Shown: positions 1 through 7,020 of the stretch, piece by piece
Numbering within the stretch: the first letter of the stretch is position 1
How the letters are laid out: the number at the start of each line of letters is the position of its first letter
Origin: Pseudomonadota bacterium
GTDB lineage: Bacteria; Pseudomonadota; Gammaproteobacteria; Burkholderiales; Sulfuriferulaceae
Assembly: GCA_021790625.1 (NCBI GenBank)
Contig: JAJYGL010000185.1
Coordinates: 1 to 10,483, forward strand
Direction: 5' to 3'
DNA length: 10,483 nucleotides
Made by a program: the position numbers and the translations under genes
Notes under the pieces: generated by a model
Databases searched by the model: none
Seen by the model: only the letters and a program-made list of their open reading frames with translations
What the model was told of the DNA's origin: nothing

Positions 1-1
1 T

Positions 2-844
2 AGGGCGGACGATATCGTCTGGCGGGTCAAGGTCGGAGGGGATTGGGTTTACCTGTACCTGCTGATCGAATTCCAGAGTACGGTCGATCAGTACATGGCG
101 CTGCGGATGATGGTATACACCGGATTGTTGTATCAGGACATCATCAAGCAGGGCGGAGTACTGGCCGACGGCCGTCTGCCGCCGGTATTGCCGATCGTGC
201 TGTACAACGGCAACCGCCGCTGGACGGCGGCAACCGACGTGTTCGAGCTGATTCCGCCGGTGCCCGGACTGGTGGAGCAATTCAAACCGAGGATGAAATA
301 CCTGTTGGTAGACGAGAATGTCTACACAGACAGCGAACTTGCCTCGCTGAAAAATCTGGCCGCGGCAGTATTCCGGCTGGAACATCCTGCCAGCCCGGAA
401 AGCTTACGGGAATTGCTGCACCTGCTGGAACACTGGCTGGCGGATCGACCCGATCTGGGCAAGATGATGGCGAGGTGGATACGCGCCACATTGATGCGCA
501 AGCCCAAGTATCATATACTTCTGCCACAGGTGGATGATTTACAGGAGATAAACGTCATGCTGGCTGATCGACTGGAAGAATGGGCGCATCAATACGAAGC
601 GGAAGGCATGCAAAAGGGCGTGCAGCAGGGCATGCAGCAAGGAATGCAGCAAGGCATGCAAAAGGGCGTGCAGCAGGGCGAGGCTTTGGCCTTGCAAAAA
701 CTCATTACCCGGCGCTTTGGAACAATCGCGCCGGATGTGTTGATAAAGATCACCGCCGCATCAAAAGAACAACTGGACACTTGGCTGGATCAGGTACTCG
801 ATGCCGATAGTCTGAATGACCTGTTTGGGCCGGACGCGGGCTGA
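2..844 (+). CDS. Rpn-family PD-(D/E)XK nuclease with DUF4351-like C-terminus, 5'-truncated by window edge
   Basis: The frame is open from the first base and ends at TGA 842-844, leaving 280 codons; the true start lies outside the window. The visible N-terminus has the Rpn/YhgA-like core: Asp-Asp-Ile-Val-Trp at visible residues 3-7, then a beta strand ending in Glu-Phe-Gln (E23, Q25), the D...ExQ signature of this PD-(D/E)XK branch. The following stretch (YMALRMMVYTGLLYQD) is also typical. Then come a helical middle, a Gly/Gln tetrapeptide repeat (about residues 202-225) and a C-terminal block (about 228-276, with ITRRFG and LDTWLDQVLDADSL) resembling DUF4351. Rpn proteins are DNA endonucleases linked to RecA-independent recombination and, in recent work, to phage defence; they are often labelled 'putative transposase'. 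I see no transposon ends around this gene. Family assignment is firm; activity is inferred because the N-terminal tens of residues are not visible. Confidence 0.88.
   Translation, partial: RADDIVWRVKVGGDWVYLYLLIEFQSTVDQYMALRMMVYTGLLYQDIIKQGGVLADGRLPPVLPIVLYNGNRRWTAATDVFELIPPVPGLVEQFKPRMKYLLVDENVYTDSELASLKNLAAAVFRLEHPASPESLRELLHLLEHWLADRPDLGKMMARWIRATLMRKPKYHILLPQVDDLQEINVMLADRLEEWAHQYEAEGMQKGVQQGMQQGMQQGMQKGVQQGEALALQKLITRRFGTIAPDVLIKITAASKEQLDTWLDQVLDADSLNDLFGPDAG
491..519 (+). promoter_or_regulatory. Putative internal sigma70-like promoter inside the Rpn gene
   Basis: TTGATG at 491-496 (4 of 6 to TTGACA) and TATACT at 514-519 (5 of 6 to TATAAT) are separated by exactly 17 bases. Transcription would begin near 526, giving a leader of about 30 bases that carries AGGAG and the ATG at 557. 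The match is by eye; the co-occurrence with the ribosome binding site raises its credibility. Confidence 0.42.
543..547 (+). promoter_or_regulatory. Shine-Dalgarno AGGAG for the internal Rpn start
   Basis: AGGAG ends 9 bases before the in-frame ATG at 557. Inside a coding region there is no need for such a motif, so it supports internal initiation. Confidence 0.5.
557..844 (+). CDS. Predicted internally initiated small C-terminal Rpn product (RpnS-like, 95 aa)
   Basis: An ATG at 557 lies in frame with the Rpn gene (visible codon 186). It is preceded by AGGAG at 543-547 with 9 bases of spacing, much better than expected by chance inside a coding region. A promoter-like pair TTGATG (491-496) and TATACT (514-519), 17 bases apart, sits just upstream. 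The product would be 95 residues: a short helix (MLADRLEEWA), the Gly/Gln repeats and the whole DUF4351-like segment, without the nuclease core. Published work on rpn genes in other bacteria describes such intragenic small proteins acting as antitoxins against the full-length nuclease. Here the signals are seen directly, while expression and the antitoxin role are inference. Confidence 0.5.
   Translation: MLADRLEEWAHQYEAEGMQKGVQQGMQQGMQQGMQKGVQQGEALALQKLITRRFGTIAPDVLIKITAASKEQLDTWLDQVLDADSLNDLFGPDAG
605..676 (+). repeat. Six in-frame 12-bp tandem units coding Gly-x-Gln-(Gln/Lys)
   Basis: Six consecutive 12-base units encode tetrapeptides of the form GMQK, GVQQ or GMQQ. A 27-base stretch (605-631) recurs exactly at 653-679, 48 bases or four units later, suggesting duplication of a block. 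The unit is a multiple of three, so gain or loss keeps the frame. Similar Gly/Gln-rich linkers are common before the C-terminal domain of Rpn proteins and probably form a helical spacer. Confidence 0.85.
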
Positions 845-868
845 ACGGCTGAGCTGACTTGTTCGAAC

Positions 869-917
869 GAGCCGCGAACGCGTCGCGATCTTCCCGATTT
901 GACCTGCAACGCGGCTC
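869..917. repeat. Imperfectly spaced 8-bp inverted repeat downstream of the Rpn gene
   Basis: GAGCCGCG at 869-876 is the exact reverse complement of CGCGGCTC at 910-917, with a 33-base loop. No run of T follows, so this is not a convincing intrinsic terminator. It lies in the 145-base gap between the ends of the convergent Rpn and trhP genes, where I see no gene. Confidence 0.3.
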
Positions 918-923
918 ATGGAG

Positions 924-939
924 GAATAAATCAGCGGTT
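924..939 (+). repeat. 16-nt intergenic sequence shared with 8417-8432 (copy 1)
   Basis: GAATAAATCAGCGGTT differs at one base from the sequence at 8417-8432, same strand. Both copies are intergenic and downstream of a + strand gene. It could be the relic of one end of a mobile element, but no second end or target duplication is visible. Confidence 0.35.
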
Positions 940-989
940 CCTTAATTGTTTTGTCCGTTAATACCGTGATTCATGACAAGGTGGTCTGA

Positions 990-2330
990 TCACAGCCTGC
1001 GGGTGAGCAGTGCGCCGGTCAGGTTTTCGCTCAGAGGAATCTGAACTTGGTGTCCGCTGCCGGGTGCTTCGTGCGTTGCTTGTCCGTCGCGGTTGCGTAG
1101 TTCGCGCAGGGTGATGAGGCGGTTGCCGCTTGGGTGGATGATTTCGAGTGTGTCATTGACGGCGAATCGGTTTTTGACGTCGATGGTTGCCCAGCCTTCA
1201 TGGCAGGAAAGAATGTCGCCGACATACTGGCTGCGATGGCTCTCTGAGTGGCCGCGCAGGTAATTCTGTTGTTCATGCGTGGCATGACGTTGGTAAAAGC
1301 CGGCAGTATAGCCACGGTTTGCCAATCCATCCAGATCGGCCAGCAGTTCCGGATTAAAAGCTTGTCCGGCCAAGGCATCATCGATGGCGCGACGATAGCT
1401 CTGCACGCTGCGGGCAACATAATAACCTGATTTTGTTCGTCCTTCGATTTTATACGAATCAATGCCGATTTCGATGAGACGGGCGATATGCTCGATGGCG
1501 CGCAAGTCTTTCGAATTCATGATGTACGTACCATGTTCATCTTCCATGATGGGCATGAGTTCGCCGGGGCGGTTGCTTTCTTCGATGAGGTATACTTTGT
1601 TTGCCAATGGATGACGAATCTGTTCGCCGCATTGTCCAAGTGGATTATCTGCCGAGAGGAGTGTATGGCTGTCGATGTCCAGTTTTTGTACATCGCCGTT
1701 GTCGTCGTCGCCGGAGGCGTGCACTTGATAATCCCAGCGGCAAGAGTTGGTGCAGGTGCCCTGGTTGGGGTCGCGGTGGTTGAAGTAGCCCGATAGCAGG
1801 CAGCGCCCGGAGTAGGCGATGCACAAGGCACCGTGGACGAAGACTTCGAGTTCGATGTCCGGACAGCGTTGGCGAATTTCGGCGATTTCATCCAGCGACA
1901 GTTCGCGTGACAAGATGATGCGTGACAGCCCAAGGTTTTGCCAGAAGCGTACCGTGGCAAAATTGACGGTGTTGGCTTGTACCGATAAATGAACCGGTAT
2001 GTCGGGCCAGCGTTCGCGCACCAGCATGATGAGACCGGGGTCAGCCATGATGAGCGCATCGGGGTTCATGGCGATGATGGGCGCCATGTCGGCCAGATAG
2101 GTGTGCACTTTGGCGTTATGCGGCATCAGGTTGCTGGCAACAAAAAACTTTTTCCCGATTTGGTGGGCTTCCCGAATACCGGTTTCCAGTTGCGCCAACT
2201 GAAATTCGTTGTTGCGGGCACGTAGCGAATAGCGTGGCTGACCAGCATATACGGCATCGGCACCAAAATGAAATGCCAGGCGCATTTTTTCCAGGGTGCC
2301 GGCTGGGGCGAGCAATTCGGGTCGTATCAT
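990..2330 (-). CDS. trhP: tRNA 5-hydroxyuridine synthesis protein TrhP (YegQ), U32 peptidase family
   Basis: The 446-residue protein closely resembles E. coli YegQ/TrhP (about 453 aa) over its whole length. It starts with the ELLAPAGTLEKM and GADAVYAG segments of the family's TIM-barrel-like domain. The U32 signature spans about residues 162-180 (ExFVHGALC...GRCLLS). Four cysteines, C170, C177, C193 and C197, match those thought to hold an iron-sulfur cluster. Known role: TrhP carries out the prephenate-dependent hydroxylation of uridine 34 in certain tRNAs, giving ho5U, the precursor of cmo5U/mcmo5U; despite the family name it is not expected to be a protease. The ATG lies 7 bases after the purB stop with no clear Shine-Dalgarno, so translation is probably coupled to purB. 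Confidence 0.93.
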   Translation of the reverse strand: MIRPELLAPAGTLEKMRLAFHFGADAVYAGQPRYSLRARNNEFQLAQLETGIREAHQIGKKFFVASNLMPHNAKVHTYLADMAPIIAMNPDALIMADPGLIMLVRERWPDIPVHLSVQANTVNFATVRFWQNLGLSRIILSRELSLDEIAEIRQRCPDIELEVFVHGALCIAYSGRCLLSGYFNHRDPNQGTCTNSCRWDYQVHASGDDDNGDVQKLDIDSHTLLSADNPLGQCGEQIRHPLANKVYLIEESNRPGELMPIMEDEHGTYIMNSKDLRAIEHIARLIEIGIDSYKIEGRTKSGYYVARSVQSYRRAIDDALAGQAFNPELLADLDGLANRGYTAGFYQRHATHEQQNYLRGHSESHRSQYVGDILSCHEGWATIDVKNRFAVNDTLEIIHPSGNRLITLRELRNRDGQATHEAPGSGHQVQIPLSENLTGALLTRRL

Positions 2331-2337
2331 GACGGTA

Positions 2338-3729
2338 TCATTCGCTGGGCAATGCCGGGATGTTGCGTTGCGCGAGAGTGGCAGCCAGACCGATGTAGCT
2401 GGCTGGCGTCATCATTAGCAGGCGTTCGCGTTCGTGTTCCGGAATGGACAGTTCGTTGATGAAGTTGTGCAGGTGTTCGCGCGTCATGCCGGATTTGCCA
2501 CGGGTAAGTTCCTTGAGTTTTTCATAGGCATTGTTAACCTGATAACGGCGCATGACGGTTTGAATCGGCTCGGCCAATACTTCCCAGTTTTGATCGAGAT
2601 CTTGTGCGAGTTTGTCCGGGTTGGCTTCCAGTTTGTCGAGCCCGCGCAAGCATGAATCCCAGCCCAGAAGGGTGTATCCCAAGGCAACCCCCATGTTGCG
2701 TAGCACGGTAGAGTCGGTCAGGTCGCGCTGCCAGCGGGAAATCGGCAGTTTTTCCGCCAGATGGCGCAGCATGGCGTTGGCAACCCCCAGATTACCCTCA
2801 GCATTTTCAAAGTCGATGGGATTGACTTTATGCGGCATGGTGGAGGAACCGACTTCACCGGCTTTGAGCCGCTGTTTGAAATAACCGAGCGAAATATAGC
2901 CCCAGATGTCACGATCCAGATCAATCAGAATGGTGTTGATGCGGCTCATTGCGTCAAATAATTCGGCCATGTAATCATGGGGTTCAATCTGGGTGGTGTA
3001 GGCGTTGAAATCCAGTCCGAGCCGGGTGACGAAACGTCGGGCAAAACTTTCCCAGTCAATGTCCGGATACGCAGCGAGGTGGGCATTGTAATTGCCGACT
3101 GCGCCATTGATTTTTCCACTGATCCGGATGGCGGCAAGTTGTGCTACTTGTCGTTGCAGGCGATATACGACATTCGCCATTTCTTTGCCAAGCGTCGTTG
3201 GTGTAGCGGGTTGACCGTGCGTGCGTGACAGCATGGGCAGTTCGGCATGCTGTTTGGCCAGCGCATCAAGCCGGTCAATCAGGGTATGCAAAGTTGGCAG
3301 CAGCACCTGGGTGCGCGCAGCTTTCAGCATCAAGGCATGTGACAAGTTATTGATGTCTTCTGACGTACAAGCAAAATGAATGAATTCGGCTGCGCGGGAG
3401 ATTTCCGGATTGGCAGCAAAATGTTCGCGCAAGAAATATTCCACCGCTTTGACATCATGGTTGGTATTGCGCTCGATGGTTTTGATACAATTGGCATTGG
3501 CTTCGCTGAATTCTTGCGCCAGTTCGTCGAGCTCGGCGATGGTGCTGGCGCTGAAAGCCGCAATTTCTGCAATGGCTGGTTCGTTGGCTAATGCCTTGAG
3601 CCAGTCAACCTCGATGATGACGCGGTGATGGATGAGTCCGAATTCGCTGAACAGAGGGCGTAAGGCATCCAATTTGTTGGCGTAACGTCCGTCCAATGGC
3701 GACAATGTGGTGAGAGTAGAAAAGCGCAT
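2338..3729 (-). CDS. purB: Adenylosuccinate lyase
   Basis: The 463-residue protein matches E. coli PurB (456 aa) end to end, beginning with the family's LSPLDGRYANKL. The fumarase/aspartase-superfamily signature GSSTMPHKVNP lies at residues 294-304; catalytic Ser295 and His171 (SRTHGQPA) fall at the same positions as in E. coli. The enzyme releases fumarate twice in purine synthesis, from SAICAR to AICAR and from adenylosuccinate to AMP, in the cytoplasm. It is the first gene of a two-gene unit with trhP. The start at 3729 is fixed by the conserved N-terminus, though only a weak ribosome binding site is visible. No PurR-type operator was recognised upstream. Confidence 0.97.
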   Translation of the reverse strand: MRFSTLTTLSPLDGRYANKLDALRPLFSEFGLIHHRVIIEVDWLKALANEPAIAEIAAFSASTIAELDELAQEFSEANANCIKTIERNTNHDVKAVEYFLREHFAANPEISRAAEFIHFACTSEDINNLSHALMLKAARTQVLLPTLHTLIDRLDALAKQHAELPMLSRTHGQPATPTTLGKEMANVVYRLQRQVAQLAAIRISGKINGAVGNYNAHLAAYPDIDWESFARRFVTRLGLDFNAYTTQIEPHDYMAELFDAMSRINTILIDLDRDIWGYISLGYFKQRLKAGEVGSSTMPHKVNPIDFENAEGNLGVANAMLRHLAEKLPISRWQRDLTDSTVLRNMGVALGYTLLGWDSCLRGLDKLEANPDKLAQDLDQNWEVLAEPIQTVMRRYQVNNAYEKLKELTRGKSGMTREHLHNFINELSIPEHERERLLMMTPASYIGLAATLAQRNIPALPSE

Positions 3730-3815
3730 GGTTGAGTGGTGGTGTATTGATGAAAGGCAAAGTCAACGTGACATTTTACAGCAATTCGAGAATGATGAAA
3801 TGTATTGGCAAGATA

Positions 3816-5120
3816 ATGAAACATAATGTTCTCGATTATCGCGTCTGGTTGAAACATATTCGGTCAGTATGGTATCGTGGTTCGGCGTGGATATTGGGGC
3901 CGCTGTTAATTGGGCTTGTGGCTGTGTTTTTGGCTGTGGCCAGTGTCAAGGTCGGGAATTGGGGTGGGCATCTATTTGAACGCTTCCGGTTTGTGCCATT
4001 ATTGGTGTTGCCCATGGGGTTTTCCGGGCTGGCCTGGCTTGGGCGCCGGTTTTTTATGGGAACACAGGGAAGCGGTATTCCACAGACTATTGCCGCCATT
4101 GACCAGCAGGATGATCGTATGGTTGGTCATCTTTTGTCGCTTCGTATTTTGATTGGCAAGATTGTGCTGACGTTGGGTGGTTTGTTTATTGGCGCTTCGA
4201 TTGGGCGTGAGGGGCCAACGGTTCAGATTGGCGCGTCAATCATGCATATGTTTTATGGTCGCGGTCCATTTCAGGGCGCTGAGCAACGTCGCATGCTCTT
4301 GATGGTGGGCGGGGCTGCCGGAATTGCTGCCGCTTTTAATACGCCGTTGGCTGGCATTATGTTTGCCATCGAAGAATTGAGCCGTAAACATGTATTCGAT
4401 GCCAACAATTCAGCTTTGTTGGCGGTGATTGTGACCGGATTGATTTCAATGGCATTGTTGGGTAATTATACTTATTTTGGTGTGTCCAGCGCTTCACTGG
4501 ACTGGAATGGTGGACTTGCAACCGTCGCGATTTGTGGTGTTGTTGGTGGCGTTTCCGGCGGCATGTTCAGTCGTTTGCTTATTGCTTTGTCCGGGGATGG
4601 CTGGAAATATACACATCGTTTGCGCGTAGACCGCCCATTTTTGTTCGCTGGAGGTTGTGGTTTTGGGGTGGCAGTGCTTGGTGTTTTGACACACGGACAT
4701 GTGTTGGGTACTGGTTATGCTCCGACATTGACAATGTTACAAAAAGGCATGAGTTTCTCGTGGTATTTTGGGTTGGCAAAATTTCTGGCGACATTATTGT
4801 CATCCGTTAGTGGACTTGCTGGTGGATTGTTTGCGCCATCGCTTGCTGTTGGCGCTGGCGTGGGCGCTAACCTGGCGGCACTGTTGCCATTTGGTTATGC
4901 GCCGCATGCGGCGATCATTCTATTATCGATGACGGCGTATCTTTCCGGCGTGACGCAAGCGCCTGCCACATCGTTTATTATCACCATGGAAATGACTGAC
5001 GATCACCATATGTTGTTACCGCTCATGGCAGCTTCGCTTCTGGCGAGTGCGGTTGCCAAACGGATGATTTCGGCGCCTTTGTACCATGTTCTGGCCGACA
5101 GGTGGATAAAGCGCGCGTGA
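3816..5120 (+). CDS. CLC-family H+/Cl- exchange transporter
   Basis: This is an integral inner-membrane protein of about 434 residues, similar in size to ClcA, without C-terminal CBS domains. Numbering from ATG 3816, all anion-pathway motifs are present: GSGIP (85-89), GREGP (130-134, gating Glu132), GLFAP (337-341) and a PLY tyrosine (Tyr423). The IEE pair (186-187) after FNTPLAGIMF holds the internal proton-transfer glutamate, so antiport rather than channel activity is predicted. CLC antiporters of this kind help in extreme acid resistance in enteric bacteria; the role here is unknown. The start is uncertain: in-frame ATGs occur at 3750, 3792, 3795 and 3816. I chose 3816 because it leaves room for the divergent purB promoter and the protein is conserved-looking from there. 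The gene looks more T-rich than its neighbours. gltA follows 37 bases later and could be cotranscribed. Confidence 0.9.
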   Translation: MKHNVLDYRVWLKHIRSVWYRGSAWILGPLLIGLVAVFLAVASVKVGNWGGHLFERFRFVPLLVLPMGFSGLAWLGRRFFMGTQGSGIPQTIAAIDQQDDRMVGHLLSLRILIGKIVLTLGGLFIGASIGREGPTVQIGASIMHMFYGRGPFQGAEQRRMLLMVGGAAGIAAAFNTPLAGIMFAIEELSRKHVFDANNSALLAVIVTGLISMALLGNYTYFGVSSASLDWNGGLATVAICGVVGGVSGGMFSRLLIALSGDGWKYTHRLRVDRPFLFAGGCGFGVAVLGVLTHGHVLGTGYAPTLTMLQKGMSFSWYFGLAKFLATLLSSVSGLAGGLFAPSLAVGAGVGANLAALLPFGYAPHAAIILLSMTAYLSGVTQAPATSFIITMEMTDDHHMLLPLMAASLLASAVAKRMISAPLYHVLADRWIKRA

Positions 5121-5157
5121 GACCCCTATTTTAAAGTGATGTTAGTGAGGATGCGGA

Positions 5158-6453
5158 ATGACGAATACATCCAGGGTCAAACTGGTTTTTGAGGGCGATA
5201 TGCCGACACTGGAGTTGCCTGTGATGCAGGGTACATTGGGTCCGGCTGTGGTAGATGTGCGCAGTCTGGTTCAAAACGGGTTGTTGACCTATGATCCCGG
5301 CTTCATGGCGACGGCCAGTTGTACTTCCTGCATTACTTATATCGATGGTGATGCGGGGTTGCTGTATTACCGTGGTTATCCCATTGAGCAACTGGCGCAG
5401 CACTCCAGTTTTATGGAGGTGGCATATTTACTGCTGGAGGGCGAGTTGCCTGATGTCACGCAAAAATCGGCATTCGAGCAATCTGTACGGCAAAACGCCA
5501 TGTTGCACGATCAGATCAATACGGTGTTTCGTGGCTTCCAGCGCAACGCGCATCCGATGGCGGTCATGGTGGCGGTAACTGGTGCATTGTCGGCGTTTTA
5601 TCATGCCTCGACCAACGTGTTCGATGCTGAAGACCGGCGTCAGGCCGCGTTGCAATTGTTGGGGAAAATTCCGACCATTGCTGCCATGTCTTATAAATAC
5701 AATATTGGCGATCCCTTTGTGTACCCACAAAATCGTCTGCTTTATGTGGAAAATTTTTTGCACATGATGTTTTCCACGCCGTCCGGACCATATGAAGTCA
5801 ACCCTGTGCTGGCACGGGCGCTGGACAAAATCCTGATTCTGCATGCGGATCATGAACAGAACGCATCGACTTCGACGGTGCGTTTGACGGGTTCATCCGG
5901 TGCAAATCCGTTCGCCTGCATTGCTGCTGGTATGGCATCGCTGTGGGGGCCATTGCATGGGGGCGCGAATGAAGCGGTGCTGAAAATGCTTGCCGAAATC
6001 GGCGATGTGTCACGCATCCCCGAATTTATCAACCGTGCCAAAGACAAGAGCAATTCATTCCGGTTGATGGGTTTTGGCCATCGCGTGTATAAAAACATGG
6101 ATCCGCGCGCAGCTGTCATGCGTCAGACCTGTCATGAGGTGTTGAATGAACTGGATCTAAATGATGATCCGATGTTCAAAATCGCGCTGGAGCTGGAGCG
6201 GATTGCATTGCAGGATGAGTATTTCATCGCCAAAAAGCTGTATCCGAACGTGGACTTTTATTCGGGTATCGTGTTTCGCGCCATGGGAATACCCGACTCC
6301 ATGTTTACTGCCATTTTTGCACTGGCGCGTACAGCAGGTTGGGTGGCGCAGTGGCATGAAATGCTCTCCGACAGCGGACACCGAATTGGTCGCCCGCGTC
6401 AACAATACGTCGGCCCGACCCGGCGTGATTATGTGCCGGACAAGAATCGTTGA
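5158..6453 (+). CDS. gltA: Type II citrate synthase
   Basis: The 431-residue protein aligns throughout with E. coli GltA (427 aa). It condenses oxaloacetate and acetyl-CoA to citrate, the entry step of the TCA cycle. The catalytic triad is intact: His267 (WGPLHGG), His308 (GFGHRVY) and Asp366 (NVDFYSG). The N-terminal beta-rich segment (about residues 1-60) characteristic of the hexameric, NADH-regulated type II enzymes is present. The position of E. coli Cys206 is serine (FSTPSGPYEVNP). GAGG at 5147-5150, 7 bases before the ATG, supports the start. It is not next to succinate dehydrogenase genes here but follows the CLC gene. Confidence 0.97.
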   Translation: MTNTSRVKLVFEGDMPTLELPVMQGTLGPAVVDVRSLVQNGLLTYDPGFMATASCTSCITYIDGDAGLLYYRGYPIEQLAQHSSFMEVAYLLLEGELPDVTQKSAFEQSVRQNAMLHDQINTVFRGFQRNAHPMAVMVAVTGALSAFYHASTNVFDAEDRRQAALQLLGKIPTIAAMSYKYNIGDPFVYPQNRLLYVENFLHMMFSTPSGPYEVNPVLARALDKILILHADHEQNASTSTVRLTGSSGANPFACIAAGMASLWGPLHGGANEAVLKMLAEIGDVSRIPEFINRAKDKSNSFRLMGFGHRVYKNMDPRAAVMRQTCHEVLNELDLNDDPMFKIALELERIALQDEYFIAKKLYPNVDFYSGIVFRAMGIPDSMFTAIFALARTAGWVAQWHEMLSDSGHRIGRPRQQYVGPTRRDYVPDKNR

Positions 6454-6476
6454 GCCGTCACAACCTGCCGATGTTG

Positions 6477-6977
6477 TTATTTCTTGACTGGTGTCTTGAT
6501 TGGTGCCTTGGCTGGCGTCGAATGACTGTCGATGTAATGTTCGATATCCCCGCGGGAGAGGGCGCCAACCTGCATGGCAACGATTTTCCCCTGCGGATTG
6601 AACAGGTAAGAGGTCGGTAATCCTTCGACCTGGCCGACTTCGCTGGCCAGTTTTTCATTACCCAGTACAATGGGGTAGCTGATGTGCATCTTGTGCACAA
6701 AATCGGCGACCTGTTGTGCAGAATCGTAATCCATTGCCACGCCCAGTACGGCAAATTTGCTGCTGTGGTATTGGTTGTGCAGGGCGATGAGATCGGGAAT
6801 TTCGGCGCGGCAGGGGGGGCACCAGGTTGCCCAGAAATTCACCAGTAGCCATTTTCCTTTGTACGCCGCCAGGGTTTGGCTGTGTCCTTGCGTATCGGTA
6901 AACTGGAAAGCAAAGCTGCTGCCAAACGGCAACATCAGGCTGGCGAACAGTAGAATGGTCAAAATGCGTCGGTGCAT
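6477..6977 (-). CDS. Exported TlpA/ResA-like thiol-disulfide oxidoreductase
   Basis: The 166-residue protein has a signal peptide (residues 1 to about 23: basic MHRR, hydrophobic core, SSFA before the likely cleavage). A thioredoxin fold follows with the active site WCPPC (Cys53, Cys56) in the context NFWATWCPPCRAEIP, and the cis-proline at 121 (EGLPTSYL). These are hallmarks of the TlpA/ResA/DsbE group, which act as periplasmic reductants, often in cytochrome c maturation or copper-site assembly. No cytochrome or ccm gene is next to it, so the partner is unknown. The C-terminus is a Lys/Pro-rich tail (about 154-166) beyond the fold. The start is supported by AGGAG (6983-6987 on this strand) 5 bases upstream. 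It converges on gltA with 23 bases between stop codons. Confidence 0.9.
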   Translation of the reverse strand: MHRRILTILLFASLMLPFGSSFAFQFTDTQGHSQTLAAYKGKWLLVNFWATWCPPCRAEIPDLIALHNQYHSSKFAVLGVAMDYDSAQQVADFVHKMHISYPIVLGNEKLASEVGQVEGLPTSYLFNPQGKIVAMQVGALSRGDIEHYIDSHSTPAKAPIKTPVKK

Positions 6978-6982
6978 AAGGG

Positions 6983-6987
6983 CTCCT
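6983..6987 (-). promoter_or_regulatory. Ribosome binding site AGGAG of the TlpA-like gene
   Basis: AGGAG on the minus strand, 5 bases from ATG 6977, decides this start. It lies one base away from the TATAAT box of the divergent lyase gene on the other strand. Confidence 0.6.
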
Positions 6988-6988
6988 G

Positions 6989-6994
6989 TATAAT
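6989..6994 (+). promoter_or_regulatory. Consensus -10 box TATAAT for the aspartase-like gene
   Basis: A perfect TATAAT lies in the 43-base divergent gap. Transcription from about 7001 would give a leader of about 20 bases ahead of ATG 7021. No recognisable -35 element is present at 16-18 bases upstream (a region within the TlpA-like coding sequence), so an activator or a weak promoter is possible. Confidence 0.45.
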
Positions 6995-7007
6995 GTGAGC
7001 TTTTTGT

Positions 7008-7012
7008 GGGGA
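7008..7012 (+). promoter_or_regulatory. Ribosome binding site GGGGA selecting ATG 7021
   Basis: The purine run is 8 bases from ATG 7021 but only 2 bases from ATG 7015, and it overlaps the possible GTG at 7006. It therefore favours 7021. Confidence 0.5.
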
Positions 7013-7020
7013 AGATGCGG

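Noticed and set aside
43..537. A 164-codon plus-strand frame overlapping the Rpn gene
   Set aside because: It is out of frame with the conserved Rpn protein, is rich in Arg and Gly, and looks like a shadow frame.
1..988. The Rpn gene as part of an insertion sequence
   Set aside because: No terminal inverted repeats or target-site duplication can be paired in the window, and Rpn proteins are not true transposases despite common labels.
6460..6477. Bidirectional terminator between gltA and the TlpA-like gene
   Set aside because: The stem is only ACAAC/GTTGT with an 8-base loop, AT-rich and too weak to call, although termination somewhere here is likely.
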